64,000 bases of DNA from Pelosinus baikalensis (GTDB taxonomy: Bacteria; Bacillota; Negativicutes; DSM-13327): contig NZ_JAJHJB010000005.1 in NCBI RefSeq assembly GCF_020819555.1, forward strand, positions 62,001-126,000. The letters are read 5' to 3'. The notes under the pieces are model-generated. The model was not told the DNA's origin. It did no database searches and was given only the letters and a program-made list of their open reading frames with translations. A program made the position numbers and the translations under genes. Below, one piece after another: positions 41,489 to 51,440 of the stretch. Position 1 is the stretch's first letter. Each line of letters opens with the position of its first letter.

Positions 41489-44400
41489 ATGGAAAAACAA
41501 CCGCAGCATTCTAATGCTAGGTCATTTGTACATTTGCATGTACATACAGAATATAGCTTACTTGATGGCGCCAGCCGTATTGGAAGTTTGGTAAAACGAG
41601 CAAAGGAACTCAATATGCCAGCAATCGCGATTACCGATCACGGCACAATGTATGGCATCGTTGATTTTTATAAGCAAGCAAAAAAGCAAGGGATTAAACC
41701 CATCATTGGCTGTGAGGTCTATGTAGCTCCTCGTTCCCGGCGGGAAAGAAATATGGTGGAAGGGGAAGCCTATTATCATTTGGTATTATTGGCTGAAACC
41801 GATGAAGGATATCGTAATTTGATTGAGTTGGTATCGAGAGGAAATACCGAAGGTTTTTATTATAAACCGAGAGTTGATAAAGAATTGCTTAGCCAATATA
41901 GCAAGGGACTCATTTGCCTAAGTGCCTGCATTGCAGGGGAAATCCCTTCCTGGCTATTAAAAGATAATATCACTGTTGCTGAGACTTTAGTTCAAGAATA
42001 TATTGACATCTTTGGAAAAGATAATTTCTTTCTTGAAATCCAAGATCATGGGATACCGGAACAAAAAAAGGTAAATAAGCTTTTGATCGAAATGTCTCGT
42101 AAATTTGACGTTGGTTTAGTCGCGACCAATGACTTGCATTATATTAACAAGCAGGATGCAGAATGTCATGATGTGTTGTTATGCATTCAAATGGGGAAAA
42201 CCGTAGATGATACTGCTAGAATGAAATTCTTCAGTGATGAATTTTATTTGAAAGATTTTGATGAAATGGCACAGTTATTTGGGGCGTATCCAGAAGCCCT
42301 TGCCAATACTTGCCGCATTGCAGAGCGTTGTAATGTGACCTTAGATTTTGGCAATTTATATTTGCCTGAATTTCCTGTACCAGGAGGACTTACGGCAAAT
42401 GACTATCTTGAAAAGCTGTGTCGGGATCACTTGAAAGAGCGCTACAGTGAAGTCACCCCAGAGATTAATGATCGTTTGGCGTTTGAGCTAGGCGTTATTA
42501 TGAAGATGGATTATTCGGGGTACTTTTTAATTGTTTGGGATTTTATTAATTATGCCAGGCAACAAGAAATCCCCGTAGGACCAGGTCGTGGATCGGCTGC
42601 GGGTAGTATTGTTGCATACTTATTGGGGATCACTAATATTGATCCGATTGCTTACGGCTTGTTGTTTGAACGATTTTTGAATCCTGAGCGGGTTACTATG
42701 CCCGATATTGATATTGATTTTTGTTATGTGAATCGCGGCAGGATCATTGAATATGTATCAGATCGTTATGGTGCGGATCGGGTAGCCCAGATTATTACCT
42801 TTGGAACGATGGCTGCTAAAGGAGCCATTCGAGATGTAGGGCGAGCTTTAAATATGCCATATGGAGAAGTCGATCGAATTGCTAAAATGGTACCGAATGA
42901 ATTGGGGATTACTCTGCGGCGGGCTTTGGAAATTAGTTCGGATTTTCGTGCTGCTTATGAAAATGAACCAGCGGTAGGAAAATTGTTAGATTTAGCTATG
43001 GCAGTTGAAGGATTGCCACGGCACGCTTCTACCCATGCTGCAGGGTTAGTGATTTCTAAAGAACCTTTGACCCATTATGTGCCGCTGCAAAATTCTGCCG
43101 AAGGTTTTTTAACGACGCAATATGATAAGGATAAAGTAGAAGAACTGGGCTTATTAAAGATGGACTTGTTAGGGCTTCGAACACTAACCGTTATTGGTGA
43201 TACGATTAAGCTTGTACAGAAAAGTCGGGGCATTAAGATTGATATTGATCATATCCCCTTAGATGATCCTAAAGTAAGTGCTATGCTGACCAATGGTGAT
43301 ACAGCAGGTGTCTTTCAGTTAGAGTCAAGTGGTATCACTACTTTAGTGAAGGATCTAAGACCTGAATGCTTTGCCGATTTAATACCCTTAGTGGCGCTAT
43401 ACCGACCAGGTCCTTTAGGAAGTGGCATGGTAGAAGACTTTATCAATGGGCGGCATGGTAAAAAAACAGTTACGTATGTACATCCCTTATTAGAACCAAT
43501 TTTATGTGATACCTTCGGCGTTATTTTGTATCAGGAACAAGTTATGCAGATTGCCTCGGTGATGGCTGGTTTTTCCTTGGGACAAGCGGATTTGCTAAGA
43601 CGAGCCATGGGGAAAAAGAAACACGATGTACTAGATGCCCAACGGGAGAATTTCTTGCAGGGGGCTAGTGAGCGGGGCATTGAACGAAAGATGGCAGGGG
43701 AAATTTTTGATTTGATGGCACATTTTGCCGATTATGGTTTTAATAAGTCCCATAGTGCGGCTTATGCTTTGGTTGCCTATCAAACTGCTTATTTAAAGGC
43801 GAATTATCCTCAAGAATTTATGGCAGCTTTATTGTCAAGCGTCATGGGAACCAATGAGAAAATTGGCTCTTATATTGAGACTTGCCGTCAAATGGGTATT
43901 GATGTACTGCCGCCTGATATCAATGCCAGTCAAAGTAGTTTTAGTGTAGATGGAAATGGGATACGTTTCGGTTTGGCAGCAGTAAAAAACGTTGGCGAGA
44001 ATGCCATCCAAAATATGGTGGTTACTCGTGATGCCAATGGAAAATTTGAGTCGCTGGTAGATTTATGTACTAAAGTGGATATGCGCTTAATTAATAAACG
44101 GGTAATTGAAAGTTTAATTAAATGCGGTGCATTTGATTCATTGGGAGCAAAGCGTTCACAGTTGTTAGCAGTACTAGAACGAGCAATCGACATGGCTGCA
44201 GTGCGTCAGCGGGATAAGGTCAGTGGGCAGATCGGCTTGTTTTGTGAAGAAACTTTAAATGATGCAGATGAGATTAGTCTGCCGGATATTCCTGAGATCC
44301 CAAAAGAACAGATGCTGGTCTTGGAAAAAGAAATCACTGGCTTTTATGTAACGGGACATCCCTTAGATGCGTATAGAGAGAAGATGAACAGCTTCACTCC

Positions 44401-44917
44401 GCTAATTGAGTTGGTTACTGGTGAATATGGTGACGGCAAGAATATTAAAGTAGCGGGACTCATTATTAGTGCAAAGCGCATTACTACAAGGAATGGTGGA
44501 ATGATGTGTTTTATTGCTCTAGAGGATTTTACAGAGCAGATAGAAGTCGTGATTTTCCCGAAAACCTTTGATAAATTTAATAAAATTTTATTACCAGATA
44601 CGCCTGTTCGGGTATCTGGCAGATTGAGCATGAGTGAGGATAAGGCGAAAGTAATTGCAGATGATATTCAATTACTTGGTGATCCGCAAAATCTGGAAGT
44701 GCGGCTTAAAATTAGTAAAGTGCAAGAGAGTGGAGATATTTTTGAAAAATTAAAACAAACCTTCAGGAAATTTCCTGGCTCTAGCGTTGTCTTTTTGCAT
44801 CTGATTGATAGTCGACGCGTGATAAAAACAGAACAGCAATTTTGGATTAGACCCACTCCCGAGGCAATAGAAGCATTAGAAACTATCATTGGCAAAGGGC
44901 AGGTAACAGTTGCATAA
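41489..44917 (+). CDS. dnaE: DNA polymerase III alpha subunit
   Basis: 1142 residues, full length. PHP domain at the N-terminus (FVHLHVHTEYSLLDGASRI, ITDHGTMYGIVDFYKQA). Polymerase active-site acids lie in MPDIDIDFC and further on; LYQEQVMQIASVMAGFSLGQ and FADYGFNKSHSAAYALVAYQ belong to the palm/fingers, followed by a helix-hairpin-helix region and an OB domain (VAGLIISAKRITTRNGGMM). It is the replicative polymerase subunit. In many Firmicutes dnaE is followed by pfkA and pyk; here pyk lies 1.1 kb on but pfkA is missing from between them. Confidence 0.97.
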   Translation: MEKQPQHSNARSFVHLHVHTEYSLLDGASRIGSLVKRAKELNMPAIAITDHGTMYGIVDFYKQAKKQGIKPIIGCEVYVAPRSRRERNMVEGEAYYHLVLLAETDEGYRNLIELVSRGNTEGFYYKPRVDKELLSQYSKGLICLSACIAGEIPSWLLKDNITVAETLVQEYIDIFGKDNFFLEIQDHGIPEQKKVNKLLIEMSRKFDVGLVATNDLHYINKQDAECHDVLLCIQMGKTVDDTARMKFFSDEFYLKDFDEMAQLFGAYPEALANTCRIAERCNVTLDFGNLYLPEFPVPGGLTANDYLEKLCRDHLKERYSEVTPEINDRLAFELGVIMKMDYSGYFLIVWDFINYARQQEIPVGPGRGSAAGSIVAYLLGITNIDPIAYGLLFERFLNPERVTMPDIDIDFCYVNRGRIIEYVSDRYGADRVAQIITFGTMAAKGAIRDVGRALNMPYGEVDRIAKMVPNELGITLRRALEISSDFRAAYENEPAVGKLLDLAMAVEGLPRHASTHAAGLVISKEPLTHYVPLQNSAEGFLTTQYDKDKVEELGLLKMDLLGLRTLTVIGDTIKLVQKSRGIKIDIDHIPLDDPKVSAMLTNGDTAGVFQLESSGITTLVKDLRPECFADLIPLVALYRPGPLGSGMVEDFINGRHGKKTVTYVHPLLEPILCDTFGVILYQEQVMQIASVMAGFSLGQADLLRRAMGKKKHDVLDAQRENFLQGASERGIERKMAGEIFDLMAHFADYGFNKSHSAAYALVAYQTAYLKANYPQEFMAALLSSVMGTNEKIGSYIETCRQMGIDVLPPDINASQSSFSVDGNGIRFGLAAVKNVGENAIQNMVVTRDANGKFESLVDLCTKVDMRLINKRVIESLIKCGAFDSLGAKRSQLLAVLERAIDMAAVRQRDKVSGQIGLFCEETLNDADEISLPDIPEIPKEQMLVLEKEITGFYVTGHPLDAYREKMNSFTPLIELVTGEYGDGKNIKVAGLIISAKRITTRNGGMMCFIALEDFTEQIEVVIFPKTFDKFNKILLPDTPVRVSGRLSMSEDKAKVIADDIQLLGDPQNLEVRLKISKVQESGDIFEKLKQTFRKFPGSSVVFLHLIDSRRVIKTEQQFWIRPTPEAIEALETIIGKGQVTVA

Positions 44918-44958
44918 ATAAGAAAACACTTGGTCAACCAAGTGTTTTCTTATTTTCC
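44917..44958. terminator. Bidirectional terminator between dnaE and ydcF-like gene
   Basis: Seventeen-base perfect stem (AATAAGAAAACACTTGG / CCAAGTGTTTTCTTATT), loop TCAA, A-rich and T-rich flanks; it serves both convergent genes. Confidence 0.88.
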
Positions 44959-45528
44959 TGTGAGAAACAGTACAGCGATAGCTGCTCCTTCTCGTACATA
45001 TTGCTTTGTTGTGAGATAAGGGCTGCTAGCCATTGGTGCAGGACTGCCAGTAGCCTGTATTCCAAGGTTTTGGGCTAATAGCAAAGAACGGCGTATGTGT
45101 GAGGCATTCGAGACGATAACAGCGGTTCTTAAACTATTTATCTGCATAATTTTATGGGAATTAGCTAAATTTTGATAGGTATTAAAGGATTGATCTTCGA
45201 GTAAGATGCGTTCTGCTGGGATTCCGTGATTAAGAAGATACGCTTTCATACTGGCAGCTTCACTGATACTTTCATCTGGACCTTGCGCCCCACTGACAAT
45301 AATGGTAGGGGCATAGCCAGCTTCATATAGCTTTATAGCTTCATCAAGACGTAAACGTAACATGAGACTCGGATCTTGACCAAGTATTTTAGCACCAAGG
45401 ACAATAATGGTGTCACTCTTTACTGGCTGGGTGAGGTAACCAACAACAATAATGGGGATTTCTATAACCAAAATCAATAGGAGAACAATATAAAGCATGT
45501 AGTTGCGTAGTTTTTTAAAAAAGTTCAT
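44950..45528 (-). CDS. YdcF/SanA-type DUF218 membrane protein
   Basis: 192 residues from the ATG at 45528, which AAAGGAGATCG precedes. An N-terminal membrane helix (YMLYIVLLLILVIEIPIIVV) is followed by a DUF218 domain: IIVLGAKILGQDPSLMLRLR, DEAIKLYEAGYAPTIIVSGA, SEAASMKAYLLNHGIPAERI and VSNASHIRRSLLLAQ. Members such as ElyC and SanA act at the envelope in lipid-carrier or barrier functions. The exact substrate is unknown. It is convergent with dnaE. Confidence 0.88.
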   Translation of the reverse strand: MNFFKKLRNYMLYIVLLLILVIEIPIIVVGYLTQPVKSDTIIVLGAKILGQDPSLMLRLRLDEAIKLYEAGYAPTIIVSGAQGPDESISEAASMKAYLLNHGIPAERILLEDQSFNTYQNLANSHKIMQINSLRTAVIVSNASHIRRSLLLAQNLGIQATGSPAPMASSPYLTTKQYVREGAAIAVLFLTGK

Positions 45529-45782
45529 TACGATCTCCTTTACGATATACAATCGTCCATATTATTATAATATGGTAGACAAGATATTACAAAGCTTCCT
45601 TAAATAATAGACGTTAGCTCTAAAGTAGATGAAGAAATTATATTTTTGGTCACGCCTAAGAAAAATTAGCAGGAATACGCTCTAATATGGAGAAAGCAAT
45701 GTATAGATTTCATTTTCAAATAGGAATGCTTCGTAGATTTATAGACAATTGTTAAAAAATGAAAGAAGTAGCAGGAGGAAAT

Positions 45783-45983
45783 ATGTGGACTGTAATATAT
45801 ATCGCAAAGAATAAAGCGCAAGCTGACAAGTTAAAGAATTTACTCTGTACAGAAGGAATCTTGGCAAATACTAGACAAGCTGGAGTTGCGTCTGTTGTCG
45901 GTGATGGCTTGTATGAAATATTAGTATTAGAATCAGAAGCGGATGAAGCACATGCTATTCTTTGCCAACATGCAATAAAGTAA
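45783..45983 (+). CDS. DUF2007-like small protein
   Basis: 66 residues, AGGAGGAA directly before the ATG. A ferredoxin-like beta-alpha-beta pattern, MWTVIYIAKNKAQADKLKNL followed by EGILANTRQA and GLYEILVLESEADEAHAIL, fits the DUF2007 (putative signal-transducing protein) family, which resembles a small PII/ACT-like fold. It lies 43 bases before pyk and is probably cotranscribed, so it may be linked to glycolytic control. That is inference from position. Confidence 0.7.
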   Translation: MWTVIYIAKNKAQADKLKNLLCTEGILANTRQAGVASVVGDGLYEILVLESEADEAHAILCQHAIK

Positions 45984-46026
45984 TGATTCATAGATAATGG
46001 CAATGGTAAAACGAGGGGTGTACAAC

Positions 46027-47781
46027 ATGATAAAAAAGACGAAAATTATCTGTACATTAGGGCCAAGTACTGATAAGCCAGGTATTTTGGAAAGTTTACT
46101 AGAAGCTGGCATGAATATTAGTCGATTTAATTTCTCACATGGATCTCATGAAGAGCAGGGAAAACGTATCGGAATGTTGCGTACAGCCAGTAAACAATTG
46201 AATAAGAACATTGCCTTATTGTTAGATACCAAAGGACCAGAAATAAGGCTTGGTAAATTTGTCAACGGGAAAATTCAGTTAAAAATAGGACAAGCATTCA
46301 CTTTGACATCAAAGGAGATCTTAGGAACTGTAAAGATGGCGTCTGTAAATTACAAGTCATTGCCGCAAGAAGTAGCTGCTGGTAATACAATTTTATTATC
46401 AGACGGATTAGTCAGTCTTCATGTGGATGATGTAATCGGAGATGAGATTATTACCACTGTACAAAACAGTGGCGAAATTAGTGATCGTAAAAGAGTAGCG
46501 GCGCCTGGTGTGAGTCTTAATTTGCCTTTTTTGTCAGAAGAGGATAAGGCAGACATTTTATTTGGCGTTAACCAGGATATGGATTTTATTGCTGCGTCCT
46601 TTGTCCAGCGTGCAGCAGATATAATAGAGATTCGTAAATTATTAGAAGATGCGAATGGACAAATGGAGATTATTGCTAAGATCGAAAACGCTGAAGGCGT
46701 GAAAAATATTGATGAAATACTAAAAGTCGCTGATGGAGTTATGGTAGCTAGAGGTGATTTAGGTGTAGAAATTCCTGCAGAAGAAGTTCCTATTGTGCAA
46801 AAAATCTTAATTGAAAAATGTAATAAGGCGGGGAAACCTGTTATTACCGCGACACAAATGTTAGAATCAATGATGATTAATCCTCGCCCGACAAGGGCAG
46901 AAGCCAGTGATATCGCCAATGCTATTTTAGATGGAACCGATTGTATCATGCTCAGTGGTGAAACCGCGTCAGGATGCTATCCTGTTGAGACTCTGCAAAC
47001 AATGGTGAGGATTGCCATGCGCACGGAAGAGTCTTTGAAATATAACACGCTGCTACTCTCGAAAGGTATGACATTGCAAAATACAACTACGGACGCGATT
47101 AGCCATGCTACGGTACAGATCGCTTATGAATTAAATGCTGCTGCAGTTATTACAGCGACAGAACATGGGCATACAGCTCGCATGGTCTCGAAATATCGTC
47201 CTCAGGCCAACATCATTGCAGTTACGCCCCATGAGAAGACCCTACGTCGTATGATGCTATTTTGGGGTGTTCAACCTGTTTTGGGCGTAACTACAAAAAA
47301 TTCAGATGAAATGGTACAGAATGCTACCGCTAAATCCGTGGAACAAGGTTTAGTTAATGAAGGCGATTTAGTTGTTGTCACCGCGGGTGTACCTGCAGGA
47401 ATGTCTGGTACAACCAATATGATTCGTGTTCATGTTGTAGGAAGCATCTTATTGCGAGGAGTTGGAATTGGTCAGCGATCGGTATCTGGAAAGATTTGCA
47501 TTGCTCACTCCATTAAAGAAGTTAAAAGCAAGTTTCGGCCTGGAGATATTTTAGTCGTAACAGGCATCGATGAAGAAACCGCTGTTTATGCATCTCAGGC
47601 AGCTGCCATTATTGCCGAGGAAGGCGGATTGACTTCTAATGCTGCTATCGTTGGTATTAGCGCTGGAATACCCACTATAATCGGGGTAGACGGTGCAGTG
47701 AAACGTTTGCAGGATGGAATGCTGGTTACTGTTGATGGGGCAAGAGGGCTCATCTATCAGGGAGAAATTAACGCTAGATAG
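46027..47781 (+). CDS. pyk: Pyruvate kinase with C-terminal PEP-utilizing domain
   Basis: 584 residues from the ATG at 46027 (GAGGGGTG upstream). Substrate- and metal-binding motifs: KTKIICTLGPSTDKP, NISRFNFSHGSHEEQ, the active-site signature IIAKIENAEGVKNIDEIL with its Lys, MVARGDLGVEIP and ITATQMLESMM. After the regulatory C-domain there is an extra 110-residue swivelling domain homologous to PEP-utilizers (GKICIAHSIKEV, EEGGLTSNAAIVGISAGIPT). Bacillus pyruvate kinases have the same extension, but the usual phospho-His position here reads GGLTSNAAI, without His, so it is not catalytic. Confidence 0.96.
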   Translation: MIKKTKIICTLGPSTDKPGILESLLEAGMNISRFNFSHGSHEEQGKRIGMLRTASKQLNKNIALLLDTKGPEIRLGKFVNGKIQLKIGQAFTLTSKEILGTVKMASVNYKSLPQEVAAGNTILLSDGLVSLHVDDVIGDEIITTVQNSGEISDRKRVAAPGVSLNLPFLSEEDKADILFGVNQDMDFIAASFVQRAADIIEIRKLLEDANGQMEIIAKIENAEGVKNIDEILKVADGVMVARGDLGVEIPAEEVPIVQKILIEKCNKAGKPVITATQMLESMMINPRPTRAEASDIANAILDGTDCIMLSGETASGCYPVETLQTMVRIAMRTEESLKYNTLLLSKGMTLQNTTTDAISHATVQIAYELNAAAVITATEHGHTARMVSKYRPQANIIAVTPHEKTLRRMMLFWGVQPVLGVTTKNSDEMVQNATAKSVEQGLVNEGDLVVVTAGVPAGMSGTTNMIRVHVVGSILLRGVGIGQRSVSGKICIAHSIKEVKSKFRPGDILVVTGIDEETAVYASQAAAIIAEEGGLTSNAAIVGISAGIPTIIGVDGAVKRLQDGMLVTVDGARGLIYQGEINAR

Positions 47782-47822
47782 AAAGCGGTATGATTCTTTT
47801 AAATTTTGTCACTGTTATAACT

Positions 47823-47856
47823 CATAAGGCTTCCGCTTCGGGCGGAGCCTTATGGT
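47823..47856 (+). terminator. GC-rich hairpin after pyk
   Basis: CATAAGGCT-T-CCGC / GCGG-AGCCTTATG stem closed by a TTCGG loop. No T-run follows, so it may protect the 3' end or terminate inefficiently. Confidence 0.55.
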
Positions 47857-47893
47857 GCTTTAAAGAATCTAAGATGAGCGGAGGGTGTTGCTA

Positions 47894-49255
47894 TTGTTCT
47901 GGGTGGCATCGATAAGCAGTGTTTTAACGATACTATTAATTCGTTATTACTATCGAAAATGTAATTGGAAATTTAAAATATTGACATTTCGTTTGAATAC
48001 ATTGATTCGCAGCTCCCGTAGGGATAAGAAAGTAGCGCAACGATTATTAAAACAAGTGTATGTACTTTTACATAAAAGTATCGCTAGTAATGATACTGCT
48101 ATGGCTTATCAAGCGATTGATTTACTTAAATTGGCTTACGGCTATGGAATAATGCGTCAGGACGAGACAGTACGGTTAATGGCTATTAGTGTAGCAGCAT
48201 TGAATGAGAAGCAACCTGATATGGTCAGCTTCATCTTGGATGCGTTTAGACCATTGATTCGTCAGCTATCACCTGAATGTATTCCTGGTGCAGCAGAGCA
48301 ATTAACATTAATCGGTGTTATAGCGTTAAAGCATAGACAAAATTTTTTAGTTGCGAAAATAACAGAATGCATTTTTTTAATTATGGACAGGGGAGATGCA
48401 GCGAAAGATGAAAAAATCATAACTGCAGCACTTACATCTTTTAAGGCCATGGGTGTTTTAAGCTTGAGGCGCCGTGATATTGCTTTATTTAGAGAAATGA
48501 GTACACGCTTATCTGCTTGGTTTACTGCAAACCAGCCTAACGAAGAGGTTGCGAAAGAGCTAGTAAGTATGTTAACAGCTTGGCTTCATCGTATTGTTGG
48601 AATCAATAACATGGCATTATTTGCGATGATAGAAGAGTTTACAGATGCTTTAATTCAATCAAAGGTTCTCGATAGCCAGTTGGAATTGTTATATGAAGAA
48701 TGGGGCAATCTTGCAGCATCTGCTTGCCTAAATCCGAATAATTCGTTAGCCGGAAATATCTTGAAATTTTTGTTTTCCATCGCTATCTTGAGGCAGGATT
48801 ACTGCCAGTGGGTAAAGGTAGTAGAGGTTGCGGGAAGAGTAATAAAGTTAACTGTTTCTCGCCATGGGATTTTAGGAGCTTTCACAGTATTCCATCCTAT
48901 GCTGGAAGTGGGAAGGTCGTTATTATGGTCTGAACTGAGATTTGTTCAATGCATTGATGAATACAAGCATAAGATGTTATTTGCAGTGGTTAAAGAATCC
49001 CTGATTATTATCTCTTTTGCTGCCAAACAAGAGTTAGTTGGTTCTTCGGGACAAACTATTGTAGACATTTTTAAGTGCTGGGTAGAGAACCCTGCTATGG
49101 CAGCAAATCATAAATCGATAAAAAAGTATTGTCAAATGTTATTACTTTTTTGGTTAAAGGATAAAAGGAAAGTAAAAAAGAATTTGCCTTATACGAATGT
49201 GCTTACTGAGCCTATATTATTTACAGATAGTGAGAGAATGCGATTTAAAATGTAA
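47894..49255 (+). CDS. Unrecognised membrane-anchored alpha-helical protein
   Basis: About 453 residues. The best start is the TTG at 47894 (AGCGGAGGG ending 9 bases before); TTG 47888 and GTG 47885 are alternatives. One N-terminal membrane helix (FWVASISSVLTILLIRYYY) is followed by a basic patch and then a long, wholly helical domain with HEAT- or TPR-like periodicity (RLLKQVYVLLHKSIASNDTA, AYQAIDLLKLAYGYGI, VAKITECIFLIMDRGDAAKD). There is no enzymatic motif. It could be a cytoplasmic scaffold fixed to the membrane. Cys and Trp are scattered. I do not recognise a family. Confidence 0.7.
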   Translation: MFWVASISSVLTILLIRYYYRKCNWKFKILTFRLNTLIRSSRRDKKVAQRLLKQVYVLLHKSIASNDTAMAYQAIDLLKLAYGYGIMRQDETVRLMAISVAALNEKQPDMVSFILDAFRPLIRQLSPECIPGAAEQLTLIGVIALKHRQNFLVAKITECIFLIMDRGDAAKDEKIITAALTSFKAMGVLSLRRRDIALFREMSTRLSAWFTANQPNEEVAKELVSMLTAWLHRIVGINNMALFAMIEEFTDALIQSKVLDSQLELLYEEWGNLAASACLNPNNSLAGNILKFLFSIAILRQDYCQWVKVVEVAGRVIKLTVSRHGILGAFTVFHPMLEVGRSLLWSELRFVQCIDEYKHKMLFAVVKESLIIISFAAKQELVGSSGQTIVDIFKCWVENPAMAANHKSIKKYCQMLLLFWLKDKRKVKKNLPYTNVLTEPILFTDSERMRFKM

Positions 49256-49263
49256 TGAGCAAA

Positions 49264-49298
49264 AAAAATCCGGGTATAAATTATACACCGGATTTTGG
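49264..49298. terminator. Bidirectional terminator between convergent genes
   Basis: AAAATCCGG / CCGGATTTT outer stem with an inner TATAA / TTATA pair, A-rich left and T-rich right. It overlaps the last codons of the acyltransferase gene on the minus strand. Confidence 0.75.
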
Positions 49299-50417
49299 TT
49301 TTGATAATTTGCTGCCTGTTAGTAAAATGCTGATAATTGGCAGAAATGTACTTGCTCGTTTTACAATAAGGGAAAAGGCCAGGCTGAGAAGGGTTGCTGC
49401 TAGATAAAATGCAATGGTAACAAGAGCGGTCATCATTAGGTTTTGTCCAGTGATATAATTGATGAGATAATACATGACCAAAGGATGGACAAGGTAAACT
49501 ACATAGGAATGTTCGCCAAACCTGGAAAGGATACTTTTGATTCCAAGGGGGAGCTTTTCCTTGCTGAATATCATGAACAAAAATAATGTGGTGGATAAGG
49601 TATAGAGTACTCCAACAGGACTAAGCTGATGGGCAGTATTGACAGCGGCTTCTGGTGTGTAGTGCAGCCAATATAGCAAATAATAATAGTAAGATAAAAT
49701 TCCCGCCAGAGTTAGATAAAAAAAGTTTGCGATAGCGGTTTGATGATTTTTGATCAATTCTTTGAAGTGCTCATATTTTACTGCACATACAGCTCCTAAT
49801 AAGAAGATAAATAGATAGTGGAAAATCCAGTAACTCAAACGATGATAGATTAATTTATTTACATAATGGTTACTGAAATCAGCATGTAGTATATAGCTGG
49901 AATAATAGTTAAAGAGTATCTGCAATAGTAAGATGATGCTCAGATTGCGGACAGGATGCTGGATGATATAGGATACGAGGATTCGCCATAGAGGCATGAG
50001 GGCATAAAACCATAATAGAATAATCAGAAAGTAAAGCTGATAGGATGCCAGTCCAAAGAAAGCAAACTCATAGAGAAGGGGAGGGTGCCATATGGTACTA
50101 TCGCCACTTACGAAGGTATAATGACTCATATATATAATGGACCATACGAGATAAGGGACTAAAACAGTACGTAATCGTCTGACGAGAAAGTCTTTGTAGT
50201 TGAATTTAGCTGTAAGGTTTTGTGTGAAGAATAAGCCAAAGGCTGAAGCAAAGAAAAAGATCGGAACGCTAAAGCGTGTGAGAATCTCCAATAAAGCAAA
50301 CAAATGGATGTTTACTTTGGGATTACTTAAGGAGTAGGCTCCAGTATGGATGCCAATCACTCCGAGCATGGATATGCCCCGAATATATTCAATTGCTATT
50401 ATCTTTTTCTGAGACAT
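49281..50417 (-). CDS. Acyltransferase family 3 membrane protein
   Basis: 378 residues, ten or so membrane helices, GAAAGGAAA before the ATG. The family signature is at the N-terminus: YIRGISMLGVIGIHTGAYSL with catalytic-type His, then FFASAFGLFFTQ and RRLRTVLVPYLVWSIIYM. Acyltransferase-3 proteins move acyl groups (often O-acetyl) onto envelope polysaccharides, lipids or antibiotics. No glycan cluster is adjacent, so the acceptor is unknown. Confidence 0.9.
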   Translation of the reverse strand: MSQKKIIAIEYIRGISMLGVIGIHTGAYSLSNPKVNIHLFALLEILTRFSVPIFFFASAFGLFFTQNLTAKFNYKDFLVRRLRTVLVPYLVWSIIYMSHYTFVSGDSTIWHPPLLYEFAFFGLASYQLYFLIILLWFYALMPLWRILVSYIIQHPVRNLSIILLLQILFNYYSSYILHADFSNHYVNKLIYHRLSYWIFHYLFIFLLGAVCAVKYEHFKELIKNHQTAIANFFYLTLAGILSYYYYLLYWLHYTPEAAVNTAHQLSPVGVLYTLSTTLFLFMIFSKEKLPLGIKSILSRFGEHSYVVYLVHPLVMYYLINYITGQNLMMTALVTIAFYLAATLLSLAFSLIVKRASTFLPIISILLTGSKLSKPKSGV

Positions 50418-50555
50418 GGTAAATTTCCTTTCTGTTTAGATTTATGTAAAATTATCTTATTCGTAATGCAGCTATCATATTCCTGCTTGCCTGCTATGAA
50501 GCAAATGGGAATAAGGGAGTTTTAAGCATATAAAAATTTTTAGGGGGATTTAGTA

Positions 50556-51416
50556 ATGAGAGAACTAGGATTAATAAACGGTAGATTGGTCGATATGAAT
50601 GAGAATGTCGTTACGATGGAAGATCGAGGACATCAATTTGGTGATGGAGTATATGAAGTTACCAAAGTATATAATGGTAAATGCTTTGCTTTAAGGCCGC
50701 ATTTAGATCGGCTGTACCAGTCTTTGCGGGCCATTCGTATTCCTGCAACGTATACCTTTGAAGAGTTAGTTCAATTTCATGAGGCTTTGATAAAAGAAAG
50801 TGGTATTACAGAAGGAGCGATTTACTTGCAGATCACGCGAGGTGCTGCACCTCGAGTCCATCCTTTTCCTGAGCAAGTAGTGCCATGCTTGACTATGTCT
50901 ATTCGACCTAGCGAACCGGTTAAGCAAGAATTGCGAGATAATGGTGTGAAAATCATATTGATACCTGATGAACGCTGGCTGCGCTGTGACATTAAATCCT
51001 TAAACTTATTAAGTAATGTACTAGGTAAGCAGCAGGCGAAAGAAGCTGGCTGTTATGAAGCGGTAATGGTAAGAGATGGCTCTGTAACAGAAGGGACGAG
51101 CAGCAACTTTTTTGTAGTGAAGGATGGAGTGATTTGGACGCATCCAGCGACAAATTTAATTTTAAAAGGTGTAACTCGTACGATTTTATTAGAAAGACTT
51201 GCGAAAGAGTTAGATTTGACCATTTTGGAAAAAGCATTTGATGTATCTTTTGTAAAAGGCGCATCGGAAGCATTTTTGTCAGGAACTAGTACCGAAATTA
51301 TGCCCGTTATTTCTATTGATGGAAAACTGGTTAATGATGGAGTCGTCGGTCCGATTACGCGTAAATTGCAAGCTGCATATACGCAGCTAATTGATGAAGA
51401 ATGTGGACGGAATTAA
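50556..51416 (+). CDS. dat: D-amino-acid transaminase
   Basis: 286 residues, typical of Dat, start after TAGGGGGA. Fold-type IV PLP motifs: LINGRLVDMNENVVTMEDRG, HQFGDGVYEVTKVYNGK, the PLP Lys in CDIKSLNLLSNVLGKQQA, VTEGTSSNFFVV and GVTRTILLERL. The first block (ED RGHQFGDGVYEV type) favours Dat over branched-chain aminotransferase. It makes D-Glu/D-Ala from the opposite keto acid for peptidoglycan or uses D-amino acids as nitrogen source. A terminator hairpin follows. Confidence 0.9.
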   Translation: MRELGLINGRLVDMNENVVTMEDRGHQFGDGVYEVTKVYNGKCFALRPHLDRLYQSLRAIRIPATYTFEELVQFHEALIKESGITEGAIYLQITRGAAPRVHPFPEQVVPCLTMSIRPSEPVKQELRDNGVKIILIPDERWLRCDIKSLNLLSNVLGKQQAKEAGCYEAVMVRDGSVTEGTSSNFFVVKDGVIWTHPATNLILKGVTRTILLERLAKELDLTILEKAFDVSFVKGASEAFLSGTSTEIMPVISIDGKLVNDGVVGPITRKLQAAYTQLIDEECGRN

Positions 51417-51440
51417 GAGCCTTCCTATGAATCAAATGTG

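Noticed and set aside
47650..47781. Pyruvate kinase C-terminal extension as an active phosphotransfer domain
   Set aside because: The catalytic His of PEP-utilizing swivel domains is replaced (GGLTSNAAI), as in Bacillus pyruvate kinases.
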